A stretch of DNA of 64,000 nt from Ctena decussata (lineage: Eukaryota; Mollusca; Bivalvia; Lucinida; Lucinidae). The notes under the pieces were generated by a model. That model was given only the letters and a program-made list of their open reading frames with translations. It ran no database searches and had not been told where the DNA came from. Location: positions 9,129,001 to 9,193,000 of the forward strand of contig OZ022502.1 in the NCBI GenBank assembly GCA_963989385.1. The letters run 5' to 3'. Positions within the stretch are counted from its first letter, which is position 1, and each line of letters begins with the position of its first letter. Below are positions 1 through 10,478 of the stretch, piece after piece. The position numbers and the translations under genes are program-made.

Positions 1-251
1 TTAAAAGATTACCCAATTCCTGAATACACTTACAACTAACAGAAAACTTATTGATTTCATACACGTTTATTGATTCGTCTGTGTCTATTGAAGTTATAAC
101 TTAACATACATGTACAGTACATTGTTGTAGATTGATTGTTTTTCTTTCTTGTTGTTGTTGTAATAAATGATATGAAAATGCATTGAATACATTCCTAATT
201 TATTGCGATATTTTCCCCCTTTAGGTTTATATGGTATGTCACACTCCCTGA
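1..251. other. No gene recognised at window start
   Basis: AT-rich sequence with no convincing open frame, splice-site pair or repeat that I recognise. Confidence 0.5.
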
Positions 252-456
252 ATCCTCCATACAACCGAATTCCCGACTTCGGAGATCAGAGGCAACAATA
301 CACGTCGCGTGAAATGATGGCGACAGGAAAGAGGACGATTTTTTTCATTTTGTTACTACATGTATTTAGAAAAGAACCGTGAGCTGAAAGTCATTTCACG
401 CGACGTGTATTGTTGCCTCTGATCTCCGAAGTCGGGAATTCGGTAGTATGGAGGAT
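252..456. repeat. Foldback (palindromic) repeat
   Basis: Two nearly perfect inverted arms of about 65 bp (252-319 and 391-456) surround a 70-bp spacer. The arms run from ATCCTCCATAC at the left to its complement GTATGGAGGAT at the right. A long hairpin of this sort is typical of non-autonomous foldback or MITE insertions; no coding capacity is seen. Confidence 0.75.
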
Positions 457-500
457 ACAATGGGTGTGTCATCAATGCTTTTGCAGAAGGAAAGATAATT

Positions 501-736
501 GAGCCGCGACGTGACAAAACCAACAATGTGGTTATGCGACCAGCGCAGACTCAGATCAGCCTGGGCATCCGCCCAGTCTGATCAGAGTCTTCGCTGTCCG
601 CATGAAGGTAGCTTAGACCCTTAGCTACCCTTTGAACTCTTTACGAAGAATCTTGCCAGACTGGGCGGGTGCCCAGGCTGATCTGAGTCTGCACTGGGCG
701 CACGACCACATTGTTGGTTTTCTCGCGTTGCGGCTC
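501..736. mobile_element. MITE family A, copy 1
   Basis: First copy of the dominant repeat of the window, about 236 bp. It starts GAGCCGCGAC and ends with the complement (here GTTGCGGCTC). The two halves are imperfect inverted repeats centred on a short AGCTACC region, so the whole unit is hairpin-like. It has no open frame of its own. The family recurs about 17 times in the host part of the window, which is what identifies it as mobile. Confidence 0.85.
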
Positions 737-1226
737 ATTTAGAAAAACAATCCTAATAAACGTGCAATTCCATTCCTACTACAATTAGCCAAATTATCTA
801 CAATGTAATTATAAGCGTCATAAATGTAAACCATATGTACGCAGAATTTTTACTTTAAAGTTAAACTACTGGTTGGCGGACTTATCACAAGACTACAGAA
901 CGTGGAAAGTCCGTAATTTCAATTTGGTTACTTTCAGGAGTTTCTTTTTCTCGTCCCGAATTTTCATTACTTTGTTCTCTCAGGAGGCTCTAGAGAACAC
1001 ATCTATAACATGCAAATCCTGGCAGTGAGTCTTTCATGATTTTTTTTTTCTCCAATTCTCAAGGGCGTAACTGCCTGTACCGCGCAAATAAGCAGGTGCG
1101 TATTGAAATTGTGTCAAGTTGACAAAATTTCAACACGAACCAGCGTATAATGCATTCTTGAATGTTGTAAATCGGGCATGATTTCAATACATGTACCAGA
1201 GGCCGACTGGCAAGGCAATATGAAAT

Positions 1227-1462
1227 GAGCCGCGTCATGAGAAAACCAACAAAGTGGTTGTGCGCCAAGCGCAGACTCAGATCAGCCTGGGCATTAGCCC
1301 AGGCTGATCAGAGTCTTCGCTGTCCGCATGGAGGTAGCTGAGACCCTTATCTTCCATGTAAGCCCTTAGCAAAAAGTCTGAACGGACCAGGCGGATGCCC
1401 AGGCTGATCTGAGTCTGCACTTGGCGCACAACCACATTGTTGGTTTTCTCGTGTTGCGGCTC
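1227..1462. mobile_element. MITE family A, copy 2
   Basis: Full-length copy with slightly diverged ends (GAGCCGCGTC at left, GTTGCGGCTC at right). Confidence 0.8.
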
Positions 1463-1657
1463 AAATAGACTTGGGGCTAAAACCGCTAAATTTTCCTGTC
1501 AAGGAATATATAACCTGGCTGTGCGTATCATGTAATTGCCTCTAGCTACGCCCCTGAAATTTCTCATAACGATGTTCCCCAGGAGGCTCTAGGAAACGAG
1601 TCCATGACTCACGCCTACTGTCACCTAGTATGTCAGTACCCTGTTCAATTTGAAGAG

Positions 1658-1878
1658 TAGGGTAGAATATAGGGTAACTTCGGACAGCAGGTAAATTCGG
1701 ACAGTGACATTGTTACATTTATACGTCATTTGTTTGGAATTAAAACAAAAATAATTGGGCAAACAGTCAAAATCCTGATGAGACGGCTCATCATGAGCCG
1801 TCTCATCTGGATTTTCACTGTTTGCAATGGTATGTCCGAATTTACCCGCTGTCCGAAAGTAACCAGACTCTACCCTAG
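1658..1878. mobile_element. MITE family B, copy 1
   Basis: About 220 bp with inverted ends (TAGGGTAGA at left, TCTACCCTA at right). The subterminal stretches read TTCGGACAGC and GCTGTCCGAA. A central palindrome (GAGACGGCTCATCATGAGCC, continuing) is flanked by AAAATCCTGATGAG-type arms. Further copies lie near 20985 and 38508. No coding capacity. Confidence 0.75.
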
Positions 1879-2271
1879 AGCTGACAGACCTTCACCAGTT
1901 TTTCTATTACCAAGCTGAATCTTTTGTACCATAATAATTTTATATACTTATATGGTTATATTTTGATAATCTCTTTACAAAAGCTTATTTTTGGAGATGG
2001 GAATTGAATTGCACGTCTACATCGTGTGTATATGACACTGTAATGTATGCTCATCACTCAAATTATCTTTTAGATAAACATTTCTGACCATTAAAATTTA
2101 GGGTTACAAGAAATAGATCAGAGATATGCTAAAACACATACACGGTGAAAGGACTTAGTTAATAATGTAAGCCCCGGAAACGAATATAATTGAATTTGCA
2201 AACAACGTAGGCTCATAAAAAGAGAGACAAATATGATAACGACAGAGTTGTTCCACCTGAAAGTAATCGAA

Positions 2272-2400
2272 AGTGTACAGATGGTTAGACTCTATATTTG
2301 CCGCAAATATAGAGTCTAGCCATCTGTACACTTTCCCGCAAATATAGAGTCTAGCCATCTGTACACTTTCGATCACTTTCGATTCTTTCTCTTGTAATGA
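2272..2400. repeat. Palindrome followed by direct repeat
   Basis: An inverted repeat built on GTGTACAGATGGTTAGACTC and its complement forms a hairpin at about 2272-2332. Its right arm is then repeated directly (to about 2370) after a few bases. It looks like a foldback element with a partial tandem copy. Confidence 0.6.
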
Positions 2401-2417
2401 GTAGTGTCAGAATATTT

Positions 2418-2648
2418 GAGCCACGACGCGAGAAAACCAACAAAGTGGCATGAGCGCCCAGCGAAGACTCAGATCAGCCTGGGCATTCGCCCAGTCTGAT
2501 TAGAGTTTTCGCTGTCTGGCTGTCTGCATGGAGGTAGCTTAGACCCTTAGCTACCCTTTAAGCGCTTAGCGAAGACTCTGATCACTCTGGGCGGATGCCC
2601 AGGCTGTTCTTAGTGTGCGCTGGGCGCATAACCACTTTGTCGCGGCTC
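2418..2648. mobile_element. MITE family A, copy 3
   Basis: Diverged copy. The right end lacks the usual GTTGGTTTTCTC block, running from ACCACTTTG straight into TCGCGGCTC. Confidence 0.75.
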
Positions 2649-3187
2649 AAAATTTTATGTATTATGCATTTATAATATATCTTTTGTTTTTAAAACCAGT
2701 TATTCCGCATTAAAACGAACCGTATGCCTATTTGCGTTCAGTGAAGTGTAGATCACATATAGGATCTATTGAGCTTGCGGAATATTTTAAGGAGAGCGAA
2801 GCCTTATTTCTATGCTTTGATGCTTAGGCTGCTCTGAGCCCTCGCTTTGTACAAAGCATGTCAAATATTACTTGCCACTAATTATATACTTCCGCAATGA
2901 AAAGTTTGTTAAATTAGGTCAGTCAATAATGACGAGTCGAGTCACGCAAATCAAATTATGTTCATTTTTCCTGATAGCATTTCTGCATGTGTTGAGTGAA
3001 TGTGTATTGAATGAGTGTCTTGCAATGATCTAGTGAGTATAATTTTATTTAAACTCTGCTTTCAGTACTTTTGGCATTTAGTCCTTATTATAAATTTCTA
3101 ACGTTAATAGTATCACGGGAGCAATACTAATTTCTGCCTTTGCTGTCAATCGAGTGTCAGTCAGTTACCTTACATGCAACTCTAATT

Positions 3188-5771
3188 AGGGCCCCGCCAG
3201 ACGAAGTCTGCGAAGGCCCTAAAGTAATCACAATGTCCGTCCGTCTGTCTGTCCGTCCGTCTGTCCGTCCGTCCGTCATCATTTCGTGTCCGCTCAATAA
3301 CTCTAAAACCGTTAGAGATATTTTCACGAGACTTGATACAAATATAAAGCATCATCAGACGATGTGCAGAATACAAGAACCATAACTCTGCCTACAATTT
3401 TTACTGAATTATGCCCCTTTGAAATTTTGAGTACAGAAATCGTGTCCGCTCAATAACTCTGAAACTGTTAAAGATATTTTCACGAGACTTGGTACAAATG
3501 TAAAGCATTATCAGACAATGTGCATTGAACAAGAACCTTAACTCTGCATACTAATTTTACTGAATTATGCCCCTTTGAAATTTTGAGTACAGAAATCGTG
3601 TCCGCTCCATAACCCTGAAACCGTTAAAAGATATTTTCATCAGACTTGATACAAATGTAAAGCATCATCAGACGATGTGCAGAGAACAAGAACCATAACT
3701 CTGCCTACAATTTTTACTGAATTATGCCCCTTTGAAATTTTGAGTACAGAAATCGTGTCCGCTCAATAACTCTGAAACTGTTAAAGATATTTTCACGAGA
3801 CTTGGTACAAATGTAAAGCATTATCAGACAATGTGCATAGAACAAGAACCTTAACTCTGCATACTAATTTTACTGAATTATGCCCCTTTGAAATTTTGAG
3901 TACAGAAATCGTGTCCGCTCCATTACTCTAAAACCGTTAAAGATATTTTCACGAGACTTGGTACAAATGTAGAGCATGATCAGATGATGTTCAGAGAACA
4001 AAAACCATACCTCTGCTTACAGTATTTACTGAATTATGCTCCTTTGAAATTGTGAGTGCAGAAATCGTGTCCGCTTCATAACTCTGTAATCTTTGAAGAT
4101 ATTTTCACGAGACTTCGTACAAATGTAAAGCATTATCAGTCTATATGCAGAGAATAAGAACCATAACTCTGCCTTCACTATTTACTGAATTATGCCCCTT
4201 TGAAATTCTGAGTACAGAAATCGTGTCTGCTCCATAACTCTGAAGTCATGAAAGATATTTTCACGAGACTTGGTACAAATGTAGAGCATGATCAGATGGT
4301 GTGCAGAGAACAAAAACCATACCTCTGCCTACAGTATTTACTGAATTATGCCCCTTTGAAATTGTGAGTGCAGAAATCGTGTCCGCTTCATAACTCTGTA
4401 ACCTTTAAAGATATTTTCACGAGACTTCGTACAAATGTAAAGCATCATCAGTCTATATGCAGAGAACAAGAACCATAACTCTGCCGCCTTCACTATTTAC
4501 TGAATTATGCCCCTTTGAAATTCTGAGTACAGAAATCGTGTCTGCTCCATAACTCTGAAGTCATGAAAGATATTTTCACGAGACTTGGTACAAATGTAGT
4601 GCATGATCAGATGATGTGCAGAGAACAAAAACCATACCTCTGCCTACAGTATTTACTTAATTATGTCCCTTTGAAATTGTGATTGCAGAAATCGTGTCCG
4701 CTTCATAACTCTGTAACCTTAAAAGATATTTTCACGAGACTTCGTACAAATGTAAAGCATCATCAGTCAATATGCAGAGAACAAGAACCATAACTTTGCC
4801 TTCACTATTTACTGAATTATGCCCCTTTGTATTTTTGAGTACAGAAATCGTGTCCAGTTCATAACTCAGAAACTGTTAGAGATATATTCACGAGACTTGA
4901 TACATATGTAAAGCATCATCAGACGATGTGCAGAGAACAAGAACCATAACACTGCCTACAGTATTTACTGAATTATGCCCATTTGTAATTTTGAGTACAG
5001 AAATCTTGTCCGCTCTTTAACTCTGAAACGGTTAGAGATATTTTCACAAGACTTGGTACAAATGTAAAGCATCATCAGGTAATGAGCAGAGAACAAGAAT
5101 CCTAACTCTGTCAACATTGTTTACTGAATTATGCCCCTTTGTAATTTTAAATATAGAAATCAGGTCCGCTCTATAGCTTTAAACCACCAATGATATTTTC
5201 ATAAAACTTGTACATAATATAAAGCATCATCAGACAATATGCAGAGAATAAGAACTGTAACTCCATCTTCATTTTTTACAGAATGTTTCCTCTTGCTAGT
5301 TTACAGTCTAGAAAAAGTGTTTGCTCTCTAACTTTAAAACTGTTTAAGATATTTGCACAAAACTTGGTACAAATATAAACATCATCAGACAATGTTCAGA
5401 GAAAAAGAACCATAACTACAACTTCCCTTTGTTATTTTAGGTATGGAAATCTTGTCTGCTGTATAACTTTAAAGCCTTTGAAGATGTTTTTATAAAACTT
5501 GGTACAAATATAAAGCATCATTAGATGATCTGAAGGTATGCAGAATGCAAGAATGGTAACATCAATTTCCTGCCTCACAGAGTTGTTGCACATGCTTTAA
5601 TCAATCATAATTGGGTATTTTGCCCATATCTTAATGACACTGCCAGCGGCTTAATTTCAAACAACATATTTAATATGAAGGAACAGCATGATAATAGAAG
5701 GCTGGTATTGTTATTTCTGGTCGGGCACATATGACTTAAATGTCATCAATAGTTTTATAAAGGCGGGGCCG
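3188..5771. mobile_element. 2.6-kb element made of about fourteen 156-bp tandem units
   Basis: The left edge reads GGCCCCGCC, followed by a (CCGTCTGT)n tract at 3236-3280. The body is a tandem array whose marker GAAATCGTGTCC recurs near 3436, 3592, 3749, 3905, 4061, 4216, 4373, 4532, 4688, 4844 and 5000, with more diverged units onward; the period is 155-159 bp. The right edge reads GGCGGGGCC, the complement of the left edge. This suggests a non-autonomous DNA element whose interior is a minisatellite. Two related smaller elements occur at 18541 and 32405. No protein is encoded; the short open frames here are incidental. Confidence 0.7.
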
Positions 5772-6589
5772 TTTGAGTTACCATGTTTCTAGTTGTCGGC
5801 TGAGACAGTGACCTATAGGTCACTGGCTGAGACAATTGACAGCAGTATTAGCTCGGTCGACAGCCATACAATAGTATCATTCTACCGTTATTGATATTGC
5901 TATCGACCTAATTCTACGTAGAAAGACACTTTGCGGTCGACAGCACAGGTAAGCCAATCGGTATTTTACCAGTTTCGCACACCCAAAAAAGCAAACTTTA
6001 AGTTTCTGAGTCTATCAGTGCCGAAAAACTAAGGTCTGGGGTAAGTTTAAATATTAATTAACCTATCGATATGCGTTTTTCACCAACATGTCTCACTTGA
6101 GATTGTTAATGTCATATGTTTTTGGACTCTGGGTAACTGTATGGAATATCATTGTGAAACTTCAAAGAAAAGATCGAGCTGACTAAAGTTTGATTGGAGC
6201 CAAAATTTCATATTGAGCCTTTACAAAACGTGTGTATTTCAATTTTCGTATTTGCTTTATCCAAATATCTAGTACATTTCCTTGAGTCCTGTGCATATTG
6301 AACTCGGTCTGCGCATGGTGCAAGTGGTTTGGGCAGTTCGTTTTCAACGACATGAGAAACGGTGCCTTATGTCATGTATAGAGAAAACACAGATCGTCTA
6401 GAACCTACGCGCAGCCTGGTTACAGTCTTTCATGATCGCATCAACAAGAAGTATAGATTGATCTAAGTCCTGGGACCGTATTCATAAAGCCACTTAAGTC
6501 GTTGCTATGCTGTTGCTAAGGCTAAATTTCTTTGAAGGAGATTCCCTACAACTATGAAATTTGCTCTAGAGGAACAGTCTTACAAAGTA
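5772..6589. other. No gene recognised
   Basis: Apparently single-copy AT-rich DNA between two repeat elements. A short inverted motif (GTGACCTATAGGTCAC) lies near 5810-5825. No open frame or splice-site pair is supported. Confidence 0.4.
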
Positions 6590-8430
6590 AGTGCCTGGAG
6601 TGCCTGGACTAGTGTTCGCCTTTCATGCAGAAGTCGTGGGCTCGACTCCCATTGGGACACATGTCCGATTATGGTTTTCAATGTAATAACTCCCTACTAA
6701 ATCAAACATTACTAGACAAAGCACCCATTCGTACATCTTCCTGTAGCTTACATGCGTATGTTTACGTATAAAAAATTCTGCGATGAGAAGAAATCACCTC
6801 ATTTTCGTTCCTTAAATTAGTAATTATTGATTATTATAAAAATATGGTTGCTAAATTTGCATATTGATTTTTTTTGGAATACTTCACGTTTATTACCTCC
6901 ATTGAAGTACCTACACATTTCTTATGCGATTAATTCCGTAGAATGTGTCTGTTACATTCCGTTCCGGTCCGCAAAATACCAATAACCATACCAAGTTCGC
7001 TAATAGCCAATTTCCCGGTGGGGGAAAAACTACTATGGGGGAAAAGTGGCTCTATGAGGTCCGGACATTCCACTATATAGCCGTCCTTCCTATAGCCATT
7101 TTTCCGGGGGGAAAGGGGGAAAAACCACTCTCTGACAGCAACCAACTGCCAGTCCATTTATCGTTATTTTTACGGGCGCCCGTAAACAGTTGCAGGAATC
7201 ATGAGACAGAGTAAGTTGAATACTTCAACACTATGAAGGTATTTTCGAGTGCAGTCGAATATAGCCCTACCATATTGTGATTGCCACTAATGTTCTACAG
7301 GCAGACGCCAGTAAAATAACGGCAAATGAACTGGCATTAAGATGCAGTGCAAAAGCTTCTGACATTTTTTTCAACATAAGATATTGGCGTACTTGAGATG
7401 TCAACAGTTGAAATTTTAATGAAACGTTAACTAATGATGGCGTTAGTTTCGAACAACCGGGCTCAATTGTTGTTACGTTCAACGGCGGTGTTAAAAATTT
7501 GCTATGTCAAGTTTCATTTTCTTTTCTTTTTTCTCTTCTTTTGCGAAATCTAAGGTCCGTAGCAATATACATGTACTAGCGCACTTGGCCTTTGTAATCA
7601 CTGGTTTCTGATTTTGTTTGATTTCCAACCTAACCACCAAAGAAAAGTAATATTTTCTATGATTTAGTCTATAATGCACACTTTTGTGTAAAACAGTAAC
7701 ATAGGGTGATTATACGTTTCTTCCATTTTACTAGCCTGGTCTAGTTCATCCCATACTCTTGCGAGATTGTTACGATCTATCTTCACTTAATTCTGTTTTT
7801 AGCCTATCTTGCTGCACTCATAAAGTCCTTCCCGTCGGATATTCTGTAGTATCTGTCAGAGGGTGGTTTCCCCCTTTCCCCCCAGAAAAATGGCTATAGG
7901 AAGAACGACTATATAGTGGATTGTCCGGACCTCATAAAGCCACTCCCCCCCTCCCCCCCCCCCCCAACTCCAATAGAACTGTTTCCCCCACCGGGAAATT
8001 GGCTATTAGTGAAATTGATATCTCTATTGTTGTTTTGCGGAACGGAACGAAACGGAACGGAATGGCACAGAGACATTTTACGGAATTAATCGCATAAGAA
8101 ATGTATCAGTACTTCAAGGGAGGTATTAAACGTGATTAATTCCAAAAAATCAATATGCAAATTTAGCAACCATATTTTTTATAATAATCAATAGTTACTA
8201 ATTAAAGGAACGAGGAGTGTGTGATTTCTTCCCATTGCAGATATTTATATACGTACACATACGCATGTAAGTTTACAGGAAGATGTACCAACGGGTGCTT
8301 TGTTCAGTCATGTTTGATTTATTAGGGAGTTTATTACGTTGAAAATCATGATCGGACGTGTGTCCCAATTGGAGTCGAGCCCACGACTCCTGCATGAAAG
8401 GCGAACGCTAGTCCAGGCACTCCGCTGCGC
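6590..8430. repeat. Long inverted repeat with tRNA-like arms
   Basis: Arms of about 550 bp (roughly 6590-7140 and 7860-8430, imperfect) are inverted copies. Recognisable paired blocks are a tRNA-like stretch (6605-6660 versus 8350-8420), a CAATATGCAAATTTAGC block, a TTATGCGATTAATTCCGTA block and GGAACGGAACG-type tracts. The outer tRNA-like stretch has a GGGCTCGACTCCC B-box-like motif, so each arm may begin with a SINE. The 700-bp spacer shows no supported gene. A fragment of the same family recurs near 40480-40545. Confidence 0.65.
7947..7966 (+). repeat. Poly-C tract
   Basis: C-rich run interrupted by a few T; low-complexity sequence inside the long inverted repeat. Confidence 0.8.
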
Positions 8431-9146
8431 GCACGCACAGATGAACGCTTGTACAAACACAAAAATATACAAATTTATGCACACAACCACGTACACTCAT
8501 ATGCGTTGTTTGGCTAAATGCCTACCTGTTTTCCCAAAAACAAAAATAAGACTGATGGACACATGCATGCGATTCTAGCATCTGTTACTCATCGGTATTT
8601 TACGGACAGATACTCGTATTTCTGTTTCAGTTATGAACCTCACTATTATAATTGGAGAAGGAGCAAATTCCACTATGTAGCGTATTTTCCTGCAATAATA
8701 TTACCAGGGGGGAAATCCACTATAGAGGGGAAAACGGCTATGCAAAAACACGTATAGTCAAGAGCCTATGTTTGATGTGCTACTTGGTATAGTAGATTTT
8801 CCCCGGGGAAAATTGTCTATATAGTCATATTTCCGGGGGGGGGGGGGGAATTCTACTATATAGCCATTTTTCCGGTGGGTAATTCTACTATGGAAAAATC
8901 ATAGTCATTTTTCCGGGGGAAAACTACTAGGGGTAAAACGTTACACTCTAACAGTATCCACCTATTGTAATGTAACGTAGCGTCTATTACGTTACGTTTC
9001 CTTACTTAGTAACAGTTTATGTCTTGCCACTGAAGAATACAGACTTACATACAGACAAGAGTTAGGTGTTAATTACACAGTACAGAAGGGCTTCGGCCAG
9101 TTCTGTTGGACATTACATCTTCCATGTTCAGTCGGTATCTACTTCA
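8431..9146. other. Low-complexity G-rich region, no gene
   Basis: Contains repeated GGGGGAAA(A)-CTACTATAG-type motifs (8690-8940) and a poly-G run near 8837-8848. These resemble the motifs flanking the arms of the preceding inverted repeat. Nothing coding is supported. Confidence 0.5.
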
Positions 9147-9613
9147 GCCGCGACAAGACAAAACAACTAATTGAGCCGCGACACGAGAAAACCAACAATG
9201 TGGTCGTGCGCCCAGCGCAGACTCAGATCAACCTGGGCATCCGCCTAGTTCGCTCAGGCTCCTCGCTAAGCCCTTAAATGGTAGCTAGGAGTCTAAGCTA
9301 CCCCCATGCGGACAGCGAAGACTCTGATCAGACTGGGCGGATGCCCAGGCTGATCTGAGTCTGTGCTGGGCGCACAACCACATTGTTGGTTTTGTCGTGT
9401 CGCGGCTCATATAGTTACATGTGCACTCACATCAGGCCGGGCATCCGCCCAATCTGATCAGACTCTTCAATTGCACTTAAAGGGTAGCTTAAGGTCTAAG
9501 CTAGCTCCATGTGGACAGCGAAGACTCTGATCTGACTGGGAGGATGCCCACTTTAATCTGAGTCTTCGCTGTGCACACGTGCCTTTTTGTTTGGTTTGTC
9601 GTGTCGCGGCTTA
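9147..9613. mobile_element. MITE family A copy split by a nested copy
   Basis: The outer copy starts at 9147 (AGCCGCGACAAGAC) and resumes after about 9410, ending GTGTCGCGGCT at 9613. A second full copy (9173-9408) sits inside it. This is a clear nested insertion of one family member into another. Confidence 0.7.
9173..9408. mobile_element. MITE family A, copy 4 (nested)
   Basis: Full-length copy with good ends (GAGCCGCGACACGAG...GTGTCGCGGCTC), inserted in an older copy of the same family. Confidence 0.8.
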
Positions 9614-10078
9614 GCTTGCACAACTGAGCTGCATTCTCACTATTTTTAACATTTACCAAATGAAATACTGACTGGAAGCAAATGTATCTAGTATTGTTTT
9701 ACCAAAGAGACTTTGAAAAATAAATAGAGAACATTGAAATAAACTTAGGCACAGCAAAAAGAACTCTACTTTCGATTTTGAGGCGAAGACCATAGAACTC
9801 ACTAGTGAATACAAATATTATGGACAATACAAACTCTTTCCTGCAAATCAAAAGTATAGAGATCATGTTGATGGATTCAAAATTTAAAACACATTTTGCG
9901 TTTAAGGCCGCTACCGCCATAGAAGCGCATACTCTGCATTTTTCGGGACAGTCTGTCAAAAATTCAGTCAGTTTACTATTGCAATGCAAAAAGACATCCA
10001 CTATCTGTTTTTACATGACGTAGTTTGTACTTTCATCTATTTTATGGTAGTGCATACTACAAAAGCAACAAGACATAT

Positions 10079-10314
10079 GAGCCGCGACACGAGAAAACCA
10101 ACAATGTGGTTGTGCGCCCAGCGAAGACTCAGATCAGCCTGGGCATCCGCCTAGTCTGAGCAGAGTCTTCCCTAAGCGCTTAACGGGTAGCTAAGGGTCG
10201 TAGCTACCTTCATGCGGACGGCGAAGACTCTGATCAGACTGGGCGGATGCCCAGGCTGATCTGAGTCTGCGCTGGGCGCACAACCACATTGTTGGTTTTC
10301 TCGTGTCGCGGCTC
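10079..10314. mobile_element. MITE family A, copy 5
   Basis: Well preserved full-length copy lying 80 bp upstream of the start codon of the NB-ARC gene. The flanks ACATAT and ATATGT extend the inverted symmetry. Its position makes it a candidate influence on that gene's promoter or 5' leader. Confidence 0.85.
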
Positions 10315-10394
10315 ATATGTCATAACGTATCCATGTTGTTTTATAGATGGTCAAATGTAAACCAATAATAATTTAAAAGAAGACTGCTTTTACC

Positions 10395-10478
10395 ATGGAA
10401 ATGGAATGCTTTGGAAGCCCGTGGGAGGAGCTTAAGTGTAGGCTGTTTGAGGAACTGACCCCCGATGAACTGAAAATT
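10395..10478 (+). CDS. NB-ARC gene exon 1
   Basis: The start codon lies in ACCATGG context and the exon ends at a GTAAGT donor in phase 0. It encodes 28 residues (PWEELKCRLFEEL and onward) that form the first helix of the death-fold domain. Confidence 0.7.
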
